Positions 25,475 to 31,277 are shown, numbered from the stretch's first letter. The stretch: 37,812 bases of DNA from a virus (IMGVR_UViG_3300017951_000039:1-37812); one strand, 5' to 3'. Program-made: numbers and translations. The notes: generated by a model from the letters alone, not told the origin.

Positions 25475-25663
25475 TTATTTATCATTTGTAGTATTGGTAA
25501 ACCAAATACCCATAGCTTCTAAATCTTTAAGATTATAACTAGGTTTTTCATTGGTTATCCTATACGCAATGGCATCTGCTTCTGCTCTAAGCAAAACAAC
25601 AGCTGCTTCTTCTGTGATCATTCTATATTTTAGAAGATCTTTTACAATTTCAGATACAGTCAT
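25475..25663 (-). CDS. Small conserved-type helical protein
   Basis: 62 residues. Start MTVSEIVKDLLKYRMITEEA, helical, ending GIWFTNTTNDK. The ATG overlaps the stop of the zinc-ribbon gene by 4 bp (ATGA), which supports it as an expressed member of this operon. Function unknown. Confidence 0.55.
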   Translation of the reverse strand: MTVSEIVKDLLKYRMITEEAAVVLLRAEADAIAYRITNEKPSYNLKDLEAMGIWFTNTTNDK

Positions 25664-25962
25664 AAGTCTAATTTGTTTTCTTGTTCTTCAGTTAACCAAG
25701 CACTCCATTTACCTAATGGGCATTCTGAAGATAATGATCTTGTTTTAAAGTCTAAACTGCAACCACATTCAGCACAACATGGTTGCGTTCCGGGAGCCAA
25801 ACAGTTAACTCCCTCAGTATCAAGCTGTTCACATTTTTGACATATTTCAAATCTTCCAGCAGCAATCACCTCAATCTCTTTTTTCTTAAAAATTGAATTA
25901 AGAACACCAGCTGTAATCTTATCAGCGTTCTTAAATGCAGTCATTAGATTTTTAAGTTTCAT
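25660..25962 (-). CDS. Small zinc-ribbon protein
   Basis: 100 residues. Basic helical N-terminus (MKLKNLMTAFKNADKITAGV), then four or more Cys clusters: CQKC, NCLAPGTQPCCAECGC and SSECPLGKW. These suggest one or two zinc sites. It lies between the HU/IHF-like and PD-(D/E)XK genes and overlaps both neighbours by 4 bp, so it belongs to the same DNA-handling operon. It may bind nucleic acid or act as an adaptor. Function unknown. Confidence 0.65.
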   Translation of the reverse strand: MKLKNLMTAFKNADKITAGVLNSIFKKKEIEVIAAGRFEICQKCEQLDTEGVNCLAPGTQPCCAECGCSLDFKTRSLSSECPLGKWSAWLTEEQENKLDL

Positions 25963-26318
25963 TTATTCTTCTTTCTAAAGTTTGTTTTTTCTTGCTTTTC
26001 AATATCTATCATCTCTTTCATATTTTCAAGAGCTTCTAGTTTCTCCTTTATACCCACATGTTTTTCATATCCGTGATATGTAGTTTTTGCCAGGTTTCCA
26101 AGAATGCTTTTTGTTTTCTTTATTTCTTTATCCAGTATTTTTTGTCTAATATTAAAAGTACCCAAACCGGTTATGTTTATACTAGGGTAAGTTAAATTAG
26201 ATAAGTTTTTTCTGAGCTTTGCATAATAAAAATTTACAAAGTCATCAACTACATCAGGGTGTACTCCAACCTCTTCTGCAATACCTTCTTTAAAATCTTT
26301 ATGACTCTTGGGATTCAA
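25959..26318 (-). CDS. HU/IHF-like DNA-binding protein
   Basis: 119 residues. N-terminal helices (KEGIAEEVGVHPDVVDDFVN) and the strand INITGLGTFNIRQK (residues 47-60) match the HU/IHF fold and its GxGxF signature. A basic region follows in place of the DNA-bending arm, then a lysine-rich extension. Bacteroidota phages of the crAss type carry such a protein. It bends or compacts DNA, perhaps for packaging or late transcription. The start is TTG at 26318-26316: no in-frame ATG exists before residue 94, and a stop codon lies two codons upstream. It overlaps the upstream gene by 20 bp. Confidence 0.75.
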   Translation of the reverse strand: MNPKSHKDFKEGIAEEVGVHPDVVDDFVNFYYAKLRKNLSNLTYPSINITGLGTFNIRQKILDKEIKKTKSILGNLAKTTYHGYEKHVGIKEKLEALENMKEMIDIEKQEKTNFRKKNK

Positions 26319-26670
26319 TGCCTAAAATTTTATAGTCCAGTAGTACATTACCTGTTGTCTGAACATTCATACTCTTATTAAGGTAAATCTTCTTTCTATT
26401 CTTGCCATCTTTAACAACAAGATCTTTTTTACTTGCCTTTGTAATTGCGTTACGTGCTGACTGAGGACTTTTAAAAATCCCCAGATCAGTCACGTGAAGG
26501 CAGAAAAAAGTAAGCTCAACCTCTCCTATTTTTGCAAGCTCGGCTAAACATTTTAAATCTGAATTGCTTATTTGCAAATTATTGAAGAAGCAGTATGTAA
26601 CAATTTGATACTGGATTGTTGTATCCAGATCTACTTTTGCTTTTTGATCTACTTTATTTACTATTGCCAT
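26299..26670 (-). CDS. Conserved winged-helix-like protein
   Basis: 123 residues. Residues about 30-105 read as helices followed by a beta wing: SNSDLKCLAELAKIGEVELT, then FKSPQSARNAITKASKKDLV, then KDGKNRKKIYLNKSM. The SPQSARNAITKASKK segment looks like a recognition helix region. It may therefore bind DNA. It lies between the amidase and HU/IHF-like genes in one operon. I do not recognise a named family; fold-level guess only. Confidence 0.55.
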   Translation of the reverse strand: MAIVNKVDQKAKVDLDTTIQYQIVTYCFFNNLQISNSDLKCLAELAKIGEVELTFFCLHVTDLGIFKSPQSARNAITKASKKDLVVKDGKNRKKIYLNKSMNVQTTGNVLLDYKILGIESQES

Positions 26671-26671
26671 A

Positions 26672-27589
26672 TTATAAACTTAATAGCATATCTATCAAGT
26701 CAGGATGCGGGTAACAATCAAACTTATCTCTTCTAACATTAGTATGCGTTAGAAGACCTTTAACTTTACCATAGTATGCATCATCTTGAAATTCAAATGC
26801 TTTTGTTGGTCCTAATTTTTTAATCCATTGTACTAAACCAATTCTGATATCAATGTTATCACGTTCAGCAATGTACTTTAACCACTTCTCTAGTTCTTCA
26901 ATTTGTCTAGTAGAATAGTTATGCCAGTTAGTATAACCTTTAAAAGGCTCTGCTAATTTACAGATCTGAGATTCATGTGCAGTCTGCCCAGCATATGTCT
27001 TCATTTCAGAAGTCAAATAACCAAAGTTGTTGATTTCAATACCAACTGAGTGACGGTTCATAAAACCACTCCCCGTTTTACCAAGGTGCCAACCTTGACC
27101 ACCTTCTGGAAAAGCTTGAACCATTACCCCATCATAATCATCAGATCCATTGGTAACTCTTTGTCCACCAAGTACAAATTCAGTGGCAACACGTCCGCGG
27201 CTATCTCTACCCCATTGATCAATACACTTGTATGGATTCTCCCAACCAGCCGTATGATGTAAGAATACATAGTCATTAGTCACAGGACCTTCAATATATT
27301 CTCCTTTTGGAAGAAAGTGTCTGTGAATTGTTTGACCATAAGGAGTTGTGAAGTACTGTTCCATAGTATCAGTATCTTCATCAATAGCTTCACGTTCTGG
27401 TCCTCTAGTAAGGAGGAGAGTCCATGTCTCATTTCCTACAATACCATCTGTAGAAAGGTTTGCTCCTAGTTGAAACCTAACTACGGCCTTTTTAGTAGCG
27501 GGACCAAACACGCCATCCGCACTAACGCCCAGCAAACCTTGAAGTTTTTTTACTTCAGGACCTCTTGATCCTTCTTTTAACATCTCCAT
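26672..27589 (-). CDS. N-acetylmuramoyl-L-alanine amidase endolysin
   Basis: 305 residues, two domains. Residues 5-60 form a peptidoglycan-binding domain type 1 (LKEGSRGPEVKKLQGLLGV; FGPATKKAVVRFQ). Residues about 100-300 form an Amidase_2 (T7 lysozyme-like) domain: VFLHHTAGW gives the first zinc His (111/112), GIEINNFG holds Glu185, and LLTHTNVRRDKFDCYPHP supplies His282 and Cys292. It cuts the bond between MurNAc and L-Ala. No signal peptide, so a holin or other export route is needed. It sits in the late operon before the head genes. Confidence 0.9.
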   Translation of the reverse strand: MEMLKEGSRGPEVKKLQGLLGVSADGVFGPATKKAVVRFQLGANLSTDGIVGNETWTLLLTRGPEREAIDEDTDTMEQYFTTPYGQTIHRHFLPKGEYIEGPVTNDYVFLHHTAGWENPYKCIDQWGRDSRGRVATEFVLGGQRVTNGSDDYDGVMVQAFPEGGQGWHLGKTGSGFMNRHSVGIEINNFGYLTSEMKTYAGQTAHESQICKLAEPFKGYTNWHNYSTRQIEELEKWLKYIAERDNIDIRIGLVQWIKKLGPTKAFEFQDDAYYGKVKGLLTHTNVRRDKFDCYPHPDLIDMLLSL

Positions 27590-27590
27590 T

Positions 27591-27893
27591 TTAGTTGCGC
27601 TTTAATGTTCTAGTACGAGTTTCACCTTCTTCTGCCATGGCCATCTCAAATTCTCTAGCTGCTTCGGATGGATCTTCTTGTGGTTCTTCTTGACCAGCTC
27701 CATAAGCTTGTGCCAAAAACATTTGAGATTGAATTCTTTCTGCACGAGCTTGTTCAATGTCTCTTAAAAGTTCTTCATACTCTTTCTGAACTTTGAGATG
27801 TTTGATGTTCTCCTTGTAGAAGGCAGTGATTTCTTCTCTACGCTTCTGTAACTCCTCTTTAGTGAGTTCTTTTGGTTGTTCTTGTTTTGACAT
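27591..27893 (-). CDS. Helical charged protein, first gene of the amidase operon
   Basis: 100 residues. A long charged helix/coiled coil (KELTKEELQKRREEITAFYK through LLRDIEQARAERIQSQ) is followed by an acidic Gln/Glu/Pro-rich stretch and a basic end (TRTRTLKRN). No membrane segment, so it is not a typical holin. One bp separates it from the amidase gene, and it has a perfect host-type promoter (27920-27951). Function unknown. Confidence 0.6.
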   Translation of the reverse strand: MSKQEQPKELTKEELQKRREEITAFYKENIKHLKVQKEYEELLRDIEQARAERIQSQMFLAQAYGAGQEEPQEDPSEAAREFEMAMAEEGETRTRTLKRN

Positions 27894-27919
27894 AATTGTT
27901 GATTTTATATGTTCAGTAA

Positions 27920-27951
27920 CAAATATAACAAATCAAGTTTAAATACAAAAA
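27920..27951 (-). promoter_or_regulatory. Bacteroidota-type promoter
   Basis: Minus strand TTTTTG (27951-27946), an 18-bp spacer, then TATATTTG (27927-27920), a perfect match to TTTG-N17-23-TAnnTTTG. The ATG of the 100-residue gene lies 26 bp downstream. It probably drives the amidase, DNA-binding and terminase genes. Confidence 0.7.
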
Positions 27952-27980
27952 GTTTAAAGGATTAATTCCAAAAAATTTTT

Positions 27981-28430
27981 TTAGAGTATGATTTTTACCC
28001 CTACTACGAGGTGACTCATACCTACGGTTTGATAATATGCAACATTACCATACAAACATCCAAGCAGTTTCTTTCTTCCCGATATGTATCCAACTGGAGA
28101 CACCCTATTATCATTCACCCTAAGACCTCCCCCTATACCGAGTAATCCATCATATCCCCCCACTATATAAGCTTCTTCTGGCATTCTCATAGTCCTATAT
28201 CTAGCAGGACGCATTAAAACCGTTTGAACACTCACATCCTTGTAGTGCAAACCTGCAGTATATCCATCATAATGATAGCACATACCCATAGAGACAGAAT
28301 ACCTAATAGGGGATTTAGTATCCCACCATATTGTACGTGGGCTTTTGTAGGGACTACATTCTTGACCATACGTTGTATTGCATATTGCGATAAGCAATAT
28401 CACCAGTAATTTGTACAGTCTATTCAACAT
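27981..28430 (-). CDS. Exported outer-membrane-like small protein
   Basis: 149 residues. The N-terminus MLNRLYKLLVILLIAICNTT followed by YGQ is a good Sec signal peptide with cleavage likely before Glu24-Cys25. The mature part has alternating beta strands with Gly/Tyr-rich turns (YIVGGYDGLLGIGGGLRVN; YGNVAYYQTVGMSHLVVGVK) and ends in a hydrophobic strand, resembling a small outer-membrane barrel or periplasmic beta protein. A phage protein placed in the host envelope suggests superinfection exclusion or lysis help; this is inference. It overlaps the upstream gene by 11 bp. Confidence 0.65.
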   Translation of the reverse strand: MLNRLYKLLVILLIAICNTTYGQECSPYKSPRTIWWDTKSPIRYSVSMGMCYHYDGYTAGLHYKDVSVQTVLMRPARYRTMRMPEEAYIVGGYDGLLGIGGGLRVNDNRVSPVGYISGRKKLLGCLYGNVAYYQTVGMSHLVVGVKIIL

Positions 28431-28767
28431 ATGGCAGCATTTTGTGGATCACTGCACATTTCTCATACTCCTCCTTTTCCTGAAAGTAAAGAATAATATT
28501 TTGTAATTCATTTAGACTAGGACCGTTTTCAACGTCATGTACAATTGTAGTGTAACCATCTCCGTCTGGTCCGAAATGGTTTTTTGCTAGCAACTCCTCA
28601 AAAGTTACACGCTTAGTAATAATATCATAAGAGTTATTAAATGCACTCTCTAGGATCTCATCCTCTCTTTCCATCCTCTCAATTTCACTGAGGCCGTCAA
28701 AGAGTGCACCATCCATATCATCAAATGCATCAAAGTCTTCGTTATCATCTGAGTTATCCCAATCCAT
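28420..28767 (-). CDS. Acidic conserved-type protein
   Basis: 115 residues. The first about 40 residues are strongly acidic (DWDNSDDNEDFDAFDDMDG). The C-terminal helices include LNELQNIILYFQEKEEYEKC, reminiscent of the short UVR-type helical hairpin, but this is weak. First gene of the minus-strand block, preceded by a TTTTGTATCTTAT-type motif. It may mimic DNA or bind a basic partner; unproven. Confidence 0.6.
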   Translation of the reverse strand: MDWDNSDDNEDFDAFDDMDGALFDGLSEIERMEREDEILESAFNNSYDIITKRVTFEELLAKNHFGPDGDGYTTIVHDVENGPSLNELQNIILYFQEKEEYEKCAVIHKMLPYVE

Positions 28768-28790
28768 AATACCCTATTTAGAGAAACATC

Positions 28791-28810
28791 TACAATAATA
28801 AGATACAAAA
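28791..28810 (-). promoter_or_regulatory. Candidate minus-strand promoter motif (variant)
   Basis: Minus strand TTTTGTATCTTATTATTGTA, similar to the core seen at 2305, 11734 and 13120, 24 bp before the ATG of the first minus-strand gene. The divergent plus-strand block starts about 180 bp away. Confidence 0.4.
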
Positions 28811-28990
28811 TTTTACCCCCATAAAAAATTAAATCTCTGTTTCTATACACAGAAGGATTGTTTTTTTCTGCCCCCGGACCTGCAAAAATTCTGTGTTTGG
28901 CATTGGCAGTACCCCATAATGTACGGCTCCCCTCCTAAAATTTGACAGGGGGGTGCCCCCAAGATGTATAACTTAACTTAATTTAAGCAA
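28811..28990. promoter_or_regulatory. Divergent control region with GC-rich blocks
   Basis: The spacer between the late (minus) and early (plus) blocks. It is AT-rich but contains isolated GC blocks at 28869-28881 and 28924-28960. GGGGG (28948-28952) can pair with CCCCC (28956-28960), or AGGGG (28947-28951) with CCCCT (28929-28933). TTGACA at 28942-28947 and TATAAC at 28967-28972 (19-bp gap) could act as a sigma70-like promoter, or TTTG at 28941 with the same TATA box. No TAnnTTTG element seen on the plus strand. The first early gene starts at 28991. Confidence 0.4.
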
Positions 28991-29332
28991 ATGGCAAATT
29001 CAGTTTTTTTCCGCAAGCTGCTTATCAATGAGACTACAAAGAATGTAACTCTCTATGTGACAAGCAAACCACTTTCAACACAAGAAGTAGACTTCATGGG
29101 TATGAAAGTTCAAGTTCGTGTCCAAGATACTATTGTATCTGGCCAACTCAACATGGTAGACCCTTCAACTGGGACCAGTATGAAGAGTGACCATTCAATT
29201 GTAAAGAAGCTCAAGACCCTCAAGCCGGGCACAGAGCTTAAGGGCTTTACAATCAACACAGATGCACCAGTGCGTGACCTGGAAACAGGTGAACCACTGC
29301 GCAATCTGTACTGGGTTGAGGCTGCACAATAG
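28991..29332 (+). CDS. First early gene: conserved-type beta protein, function unknown
   Basis: 113 residues, start MANSVFFRKLLINETTKNVT. Largely beta strands, including EVDFMGMKVQVRVQDTIVSG and LKPGTELKGFTINTDAPVRD, ending LYWVEAAQ. An OB-like or nucleic-acid-binding fold is possible but not shown by any motif. Its codon use is visibly more G+C-rich than its neighbours (many AAG, CTC, GAC), as in a strongly expressed gene. It is the first gene of the plus-strand block. A hairpin (CTGCAC/GTGCAG) straddles its TAG stop. Confidence 0.7.
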   Translation: MANSVFFRKLLINETTKNVTLYVTSKPLSTQEVDFMGMKVQVRVQDTIVSGQLNMVDPSTGTSMKSDHSIVKKLKTLKPGTELKGFTINTDAPVRDLETGEPLRNLYWVEAAQ

Positions 29333-29337
29333 TGCAG
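29322..29337 (+). other. Hairpin straddling the stop codon
   Basis: CTGCAC (29322-29327) and GTGCAG (29332-29337) pair across AATA; the TAG stop (29330-29332) lies at the loop and first stem base. Similar stop-spanning hairpins occur at 29725-29740 and 30162-30178. Confidence 0.6.
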
Positions 29338-29345
29338 TTCTCACC

Positions 29346-29410
29346 CAATTAGTGGATGAACATTGTTACGTCCACTTCAAGGATTCAAACTTGTTACTGA
29401 TTCCTAATTG
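29346..29410 (+). ncRNA. Candidate three-way-junction RNA with twin loops
   Basis: CAATTAG (29346-29352) pairs with CTAATTG (29404-29410). Inside are two hairpins: AGTGGA/TCCACT (29351-29356 with 29371-29376) and GGATTCA/TGATTCC with one mismatch (29381-29387 with 29398-29404). Both loops carry nearly the same sequence, AACATTGTTAC and AACTTGTTAC. A few bases are shared between helices, so exact pairing needs modelling. The 195-bp spacer has no gene. It may be a leader or an independent small RNA. Confidence 0.5.
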
Positions 29411-29500
29411 ATTGTAAAAATTTATTTATTTGTGTGTTGCATTGTGTGTGAATGGTCTAAATCACCACTTTTACCCACTTTGTAACACTCAAATAGTTTC

Positions 29501-29514
29501 TATTCACCTAAATA
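29501..29514 (+). repeat. 14-mer TATTCACCTAAATA, copy 1
   Basis: Identical to 30466-30479. Both copies lie just before the start codon of a short early gene (13 bp here, 9 bp for copy 2). Possible early promoter or translation leader. Confidence 0.55.
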
Positions 29515-29527
29515 TATAGATATAGCT

Positions 29528-29734
29528 ATGAATAATAATAGCACTAAGGTTTATACACCTATAGATGAACTCACTGATTATGTTAACTCTATACATGAGT
29601 TATATAACAATCTATCTCCTTATGCTCATAACCTACATAGAGCATGTGGTGGTAATCAGTCTTTGTTATTATATATTAATTCCTTTAAGCAGGTAGTATA
29701 TAATAACCCGGCTTTTAAAACGGACCAAGCGTGA
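29528..29734 (+). CDS. Small early protein, unknown
   Basis: 68 residues, helical, Asn/Tyr-rich: start MNNNSTKVYTPIDELTDYVN, middle ELYNNLSPYAHNLHRACGGN. No motif recognised. Good A/T-rich leader with the 14-mer element. The TGA stop lies in the loop of the hairpin CCAAG/CTTGG, and untranslated structured RNA follows. Small early phage proteins often redirect host machinery; nothing here shows which. Confidence 0.55.
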   Translation: MNNNSTKVYTPIDELTDYVNSIHELYNNLSPYAHNLHRACGGNQSLLLYINSFKQVVYNNPAFKTDQA

Positions 29735-29920
29735 ACTTGGAGCTACTTGGAAATAGCTTAATAATAGAACCTTAATGGTTGCTACCATGTTTGATTTTTC
29801 CAACTCTCATCCAATTGCAGGCATTTAGTACGTAGAGGCTACGAGGCTGAATCCAATAACAGGAAGTGGTTCAAATCCACTCACTAATATTAGTTCAAGG
29901 GTTGCAACCTTGTGAGAGTT
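29725..29920 (+). ncRNA. Candidate multi-branched structured RNA
   Basis: A run of hairpins: CCAAG/CTTGG (29725-29740, over the stop codon), AGCTA/TAGCT (29741-29758), AACC/GGTT (29768-29780). Then AACTCTCA (29802-29809) pairs exactly with TGAGAGTT (29913-29920), enclosing TTAGT/ACTAA (29825-29829 with 29883-29887), CGTAG/CTACG (29831-29843), AGTGG/CCACT with loop TTCAAAT (29865-29881, a perfect tRNA T-arm shape) and CAAGG/CCTTG (29896-29912). The enclosed part resembles a cloverleaf but is not a canonical tRNA. No gene fits here. Family unknown. Confidence 0.55.
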
Positions 29921-29951
29921 CTATATTAAGATATTTCAAATATTAAGTCTT

Positions 29952-30170
29952 ATGGTAGTACTAAAAACACCAAGTCAACGTGATTCATTCATTAAGCGTA
30001 TGACTAAAAAACATACATATTCACACCATGAAGGTTGTGGATGTTGCTGGTACCACAAAAGTGTTACACGTTCAAATAATAGAATAATATTAGAGAGCGT
30101 ATCATCACATGCTGGTAGTGTAAGAGCTTCTGCTAAAGTATTAGCAGTTTTGAAAAGACGTGCAAGGTAG
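29952..30170 (+). CDS. Small basic early protein, unknown
   Basis: 72 residues, basic (ends AKVLAVLKRRAR), with a His/Cys patch HTYSHHEGCGCCWYHKS at residues 21-37 that could bind metal. Possibly nucleic-acid binding, but no known family. The TAG stop lies in the loop of GCAAGG/CCTTGC. Structured RNA surrounds it on both sides. Confidence 0.5.
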   Translation: MVVLKTPSQRDSFIKRMTKKHTYSHHEGCGCCWYHKSVTRSNNRIILESVSSHAGSVRASAKVLAVLKRRAR

Positions 30171-30460
30171 CTCCTTGCTGGGTACATTTCATGGATGTAT
30201 CATAGTCACAAGTCACAAGGTCATGTCTTGTTCAAGGTTGGTTACCTTTAGACCCTGGATTTGGGTCTTGTTCAACAAGTGGGATTTAGAGTATTGGCTT
30301 AGCAGTCTTACGCTCTAAGTCTTGCGTAATTTATTAACCCGTTACCTGGAATCAAACACTTTTATTATGATGTGAGCCTTAATCCAGGGCACAAAGTAGG
30401 TACCTACTGTGCGAGGCAAAGAAATATACCTGAGCATGTATCCAAACTGCTCTTTTTTTT
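30162..30460 (+). ncRNA. Long structured non-coding RNA with terminator
   Basis: A 318-bp gene-free stretch. Hairpins seen: GCAAGG/CCTTGC over the stop (30162-30178), TACAT/ATGTA (30183-30199, 7-nt loop), AAGGT/ACCTT (30234-30248), AGACCC/GGGTCT (30250-30268, 7-nt loop), TTAGAG/CTCTAA (30286-30318), CCTGGA/TCCAGG (30345-30388), and GCAC-AGTAG/CTACT-GTGC (30389-30412). It ends in the terminator at 30432-30460. Dense pairing plus a terminator favours a stable RNA made separately or processed. I find no tRNA, RNase P, tmRNA or group I intron signature. Confidence 0.6.
30432..30460 (+). terminator. Intrinsic terminator of the long ncRNA
   Basis: GAGCA (30432-30436) pairs with TGCTC (30448-30452), followed at once by eight T. 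It closes the structured region; the next gene starts 28 bp later. Confidence 0.75.
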
Positions 30461-30465
30461 AAACA

Positions 30466-30479
30466 TATTCACCTAAATA
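30466..30479 (+). repeat. 14-mer TATTCACCTAAATA, copy 2
   Basis: Identical to 29501-29514. It lies between the terminator and the next start codon, exactly where a new promoter would be needed. Confidence 0.55.
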
Positions 30480-30488
30480 CTTTTTAAA

Positions 30489-30692
30489 ATGAAATTAACA
30501 AAAACAATGCTCATTGGGATTGCAACCTTAATTGCTACCTGGTTGTTCTTAACAACCGTACTGTGGTTGTGTGCAGAATTCGCAACCTTTAGACACTTTC
30601 TAACACATCCGGCTATGTTCGTGGGAATGTTATTCGTTGGTTGGATACCTGCTTTTATTGTAGCTGGTGAATACTATGAGAATTATGGATAA
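30489..30692 (+). CDS. Small two-helix membrane protein
   Basis: 67 residues. Two hydrophobic segments, about 8-30 (IGIATLIATWLFLTTVLWLC) and about 42-60 (MFVGMLFVGWIPAFIVAG), separated by a short His/Phe-rich loop. An inner-membrane protein with a holin-like layout is possible, but many early membrane proteins look similar. It overlaps the next gene by 17 bp, so the pair is coupled. Function unknown. Confidence 0.6.
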   Translation: MKLTKTMLIGIATLIATWLFLTTVLWLCAEFATFRHFLTHPAMFVGMLFVGWIPAFIVAGEYYENYG

Positions 30693-30909
30693 GTATTTTA
30701 AATACTTTGTCCTTTTCATACTCTGTTATGGATGCTTCCAGTATGGTCGTATTCATGATGAAGGTATCAAAGTAAATCAGCCTGAGTATAACCACGTTGT
30801 TTATGTAGACAACTGTGAGATCGTATCTGATACTAGTGGTAATATTAATTGCATCTGGTATCGTGATAACGTTTACACTATTGATACAACCTTTTTAGAA
30901 AATTTATAA
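30676..30909 (+). CDS. Small membrane-anchored protein
   Basis: 77 residues from ATG 30676 (another ATG at 30685). A hydrophobic helix near the start (YFKYFVLFILCYGCFQYGRI) serves as uncleaved anchor or signal, followed by a soluble beta-like domain with two Cys (VYVDNCEIVSDTSGNINCIW). Overlaps the preceding membrane protein gene. Both may work together at the host membrane. Unknown function. Confidence 0.55.
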   Translation: MRIMDKYFKYFVLFILCYGCFQYGRIHDEGIKVNQPEYNHVVYVDNCEIVSDTSGNINCIWYRDNVYTIDTTFLENL

Positions 30910-30911
30910 CC

Positions 30912-31202
30912 ATGCGTATACATATTACACACCCAGATTACTTTGCCCGTTTAGGGACAAAGATTGTATTAGTATTTGATAACCCAGCAGGTCCTAACAA
31001 ATCACTAATACGTAGAGAAAATGGAGATTTTGACACTGTTTTATCTGAAAAGTTAGAATCAGTGGAACTTGGAGAGTTAACTCAAACACTAATGAGTAAC
31101 GTCACACTACGTGAGATGGCACAAAACGAAGGTCTTATTGACATTGGTGATGTGCACACAGATGATAGTAATTATATTACTATGTTCTGGAGACACTCCT
31201 AA
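30912..31202 (+). CDS. Early protein of unknown function
   Basis: 96 residues. Start MRIHITHPDYFARLGTKIVL, then VFDNPAGPNKSLIRRENGDF, and a helical middle with VELGELTQTLMSNVTLREMA. No motif recognised. Starts 2 bp after the previous stop, so same operon. A short hairpin (GGAG/CTCC) immediately precedes its stop. Confidence 0.6.
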   Translation: MRIHITHPDYFARLGTKIVLVFDNPAGPNKSLIRRENGDFDTVLSEKLESVELGELTQTLMSNVTLREMAQNEGLIDIGDVHTDDSNYITMFWRHS

Positions 31203-31277
31203 ATTGTTTACAATTGTGGTGATTTATCACCGCTTATTCCTAAGATGTAAAAAGGTGGGGTTGTAATAATCCCACCT
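31202..31277 (+). other. Three consecutive hairpins after an early gene
   Basis: AATTG/CAATT with a TTTA loop (31203-31215), GGTGA/TCACC with a TTTA loop (31218-31231) and GGTGGG/CCCACC with an 11-nt loop (31254-31276). On the plus strand no T-run follows the last; on the minus strand TTTTT follows it. Could be a processing or attenuating region. Confidence 0.5.

Noticed and set aside
29802-29920. Possible true tRNA or group I intron
   Set aside because: Only the T-arm fits a tRNA; acceptor, D-arm and anticodon arm do not. An AATTGCAGGC stretch recalls an intron core element, but the matching partner elements are missing and no split gene flanks it.
30223-30318. A 31-codon frame inside the long ncRNA
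   Set aside because: Trp/Leu-rich product with no leader; it overlaps several helices. More likely chance.
31254-31276. GGTGGG/CCCACC hairpin as a plus-strand terminator
   Set aside because: No T-run follows on the plus strand. The T-run is on the minus strand, where no transcript is expected, so it was listed only as a hairpin.
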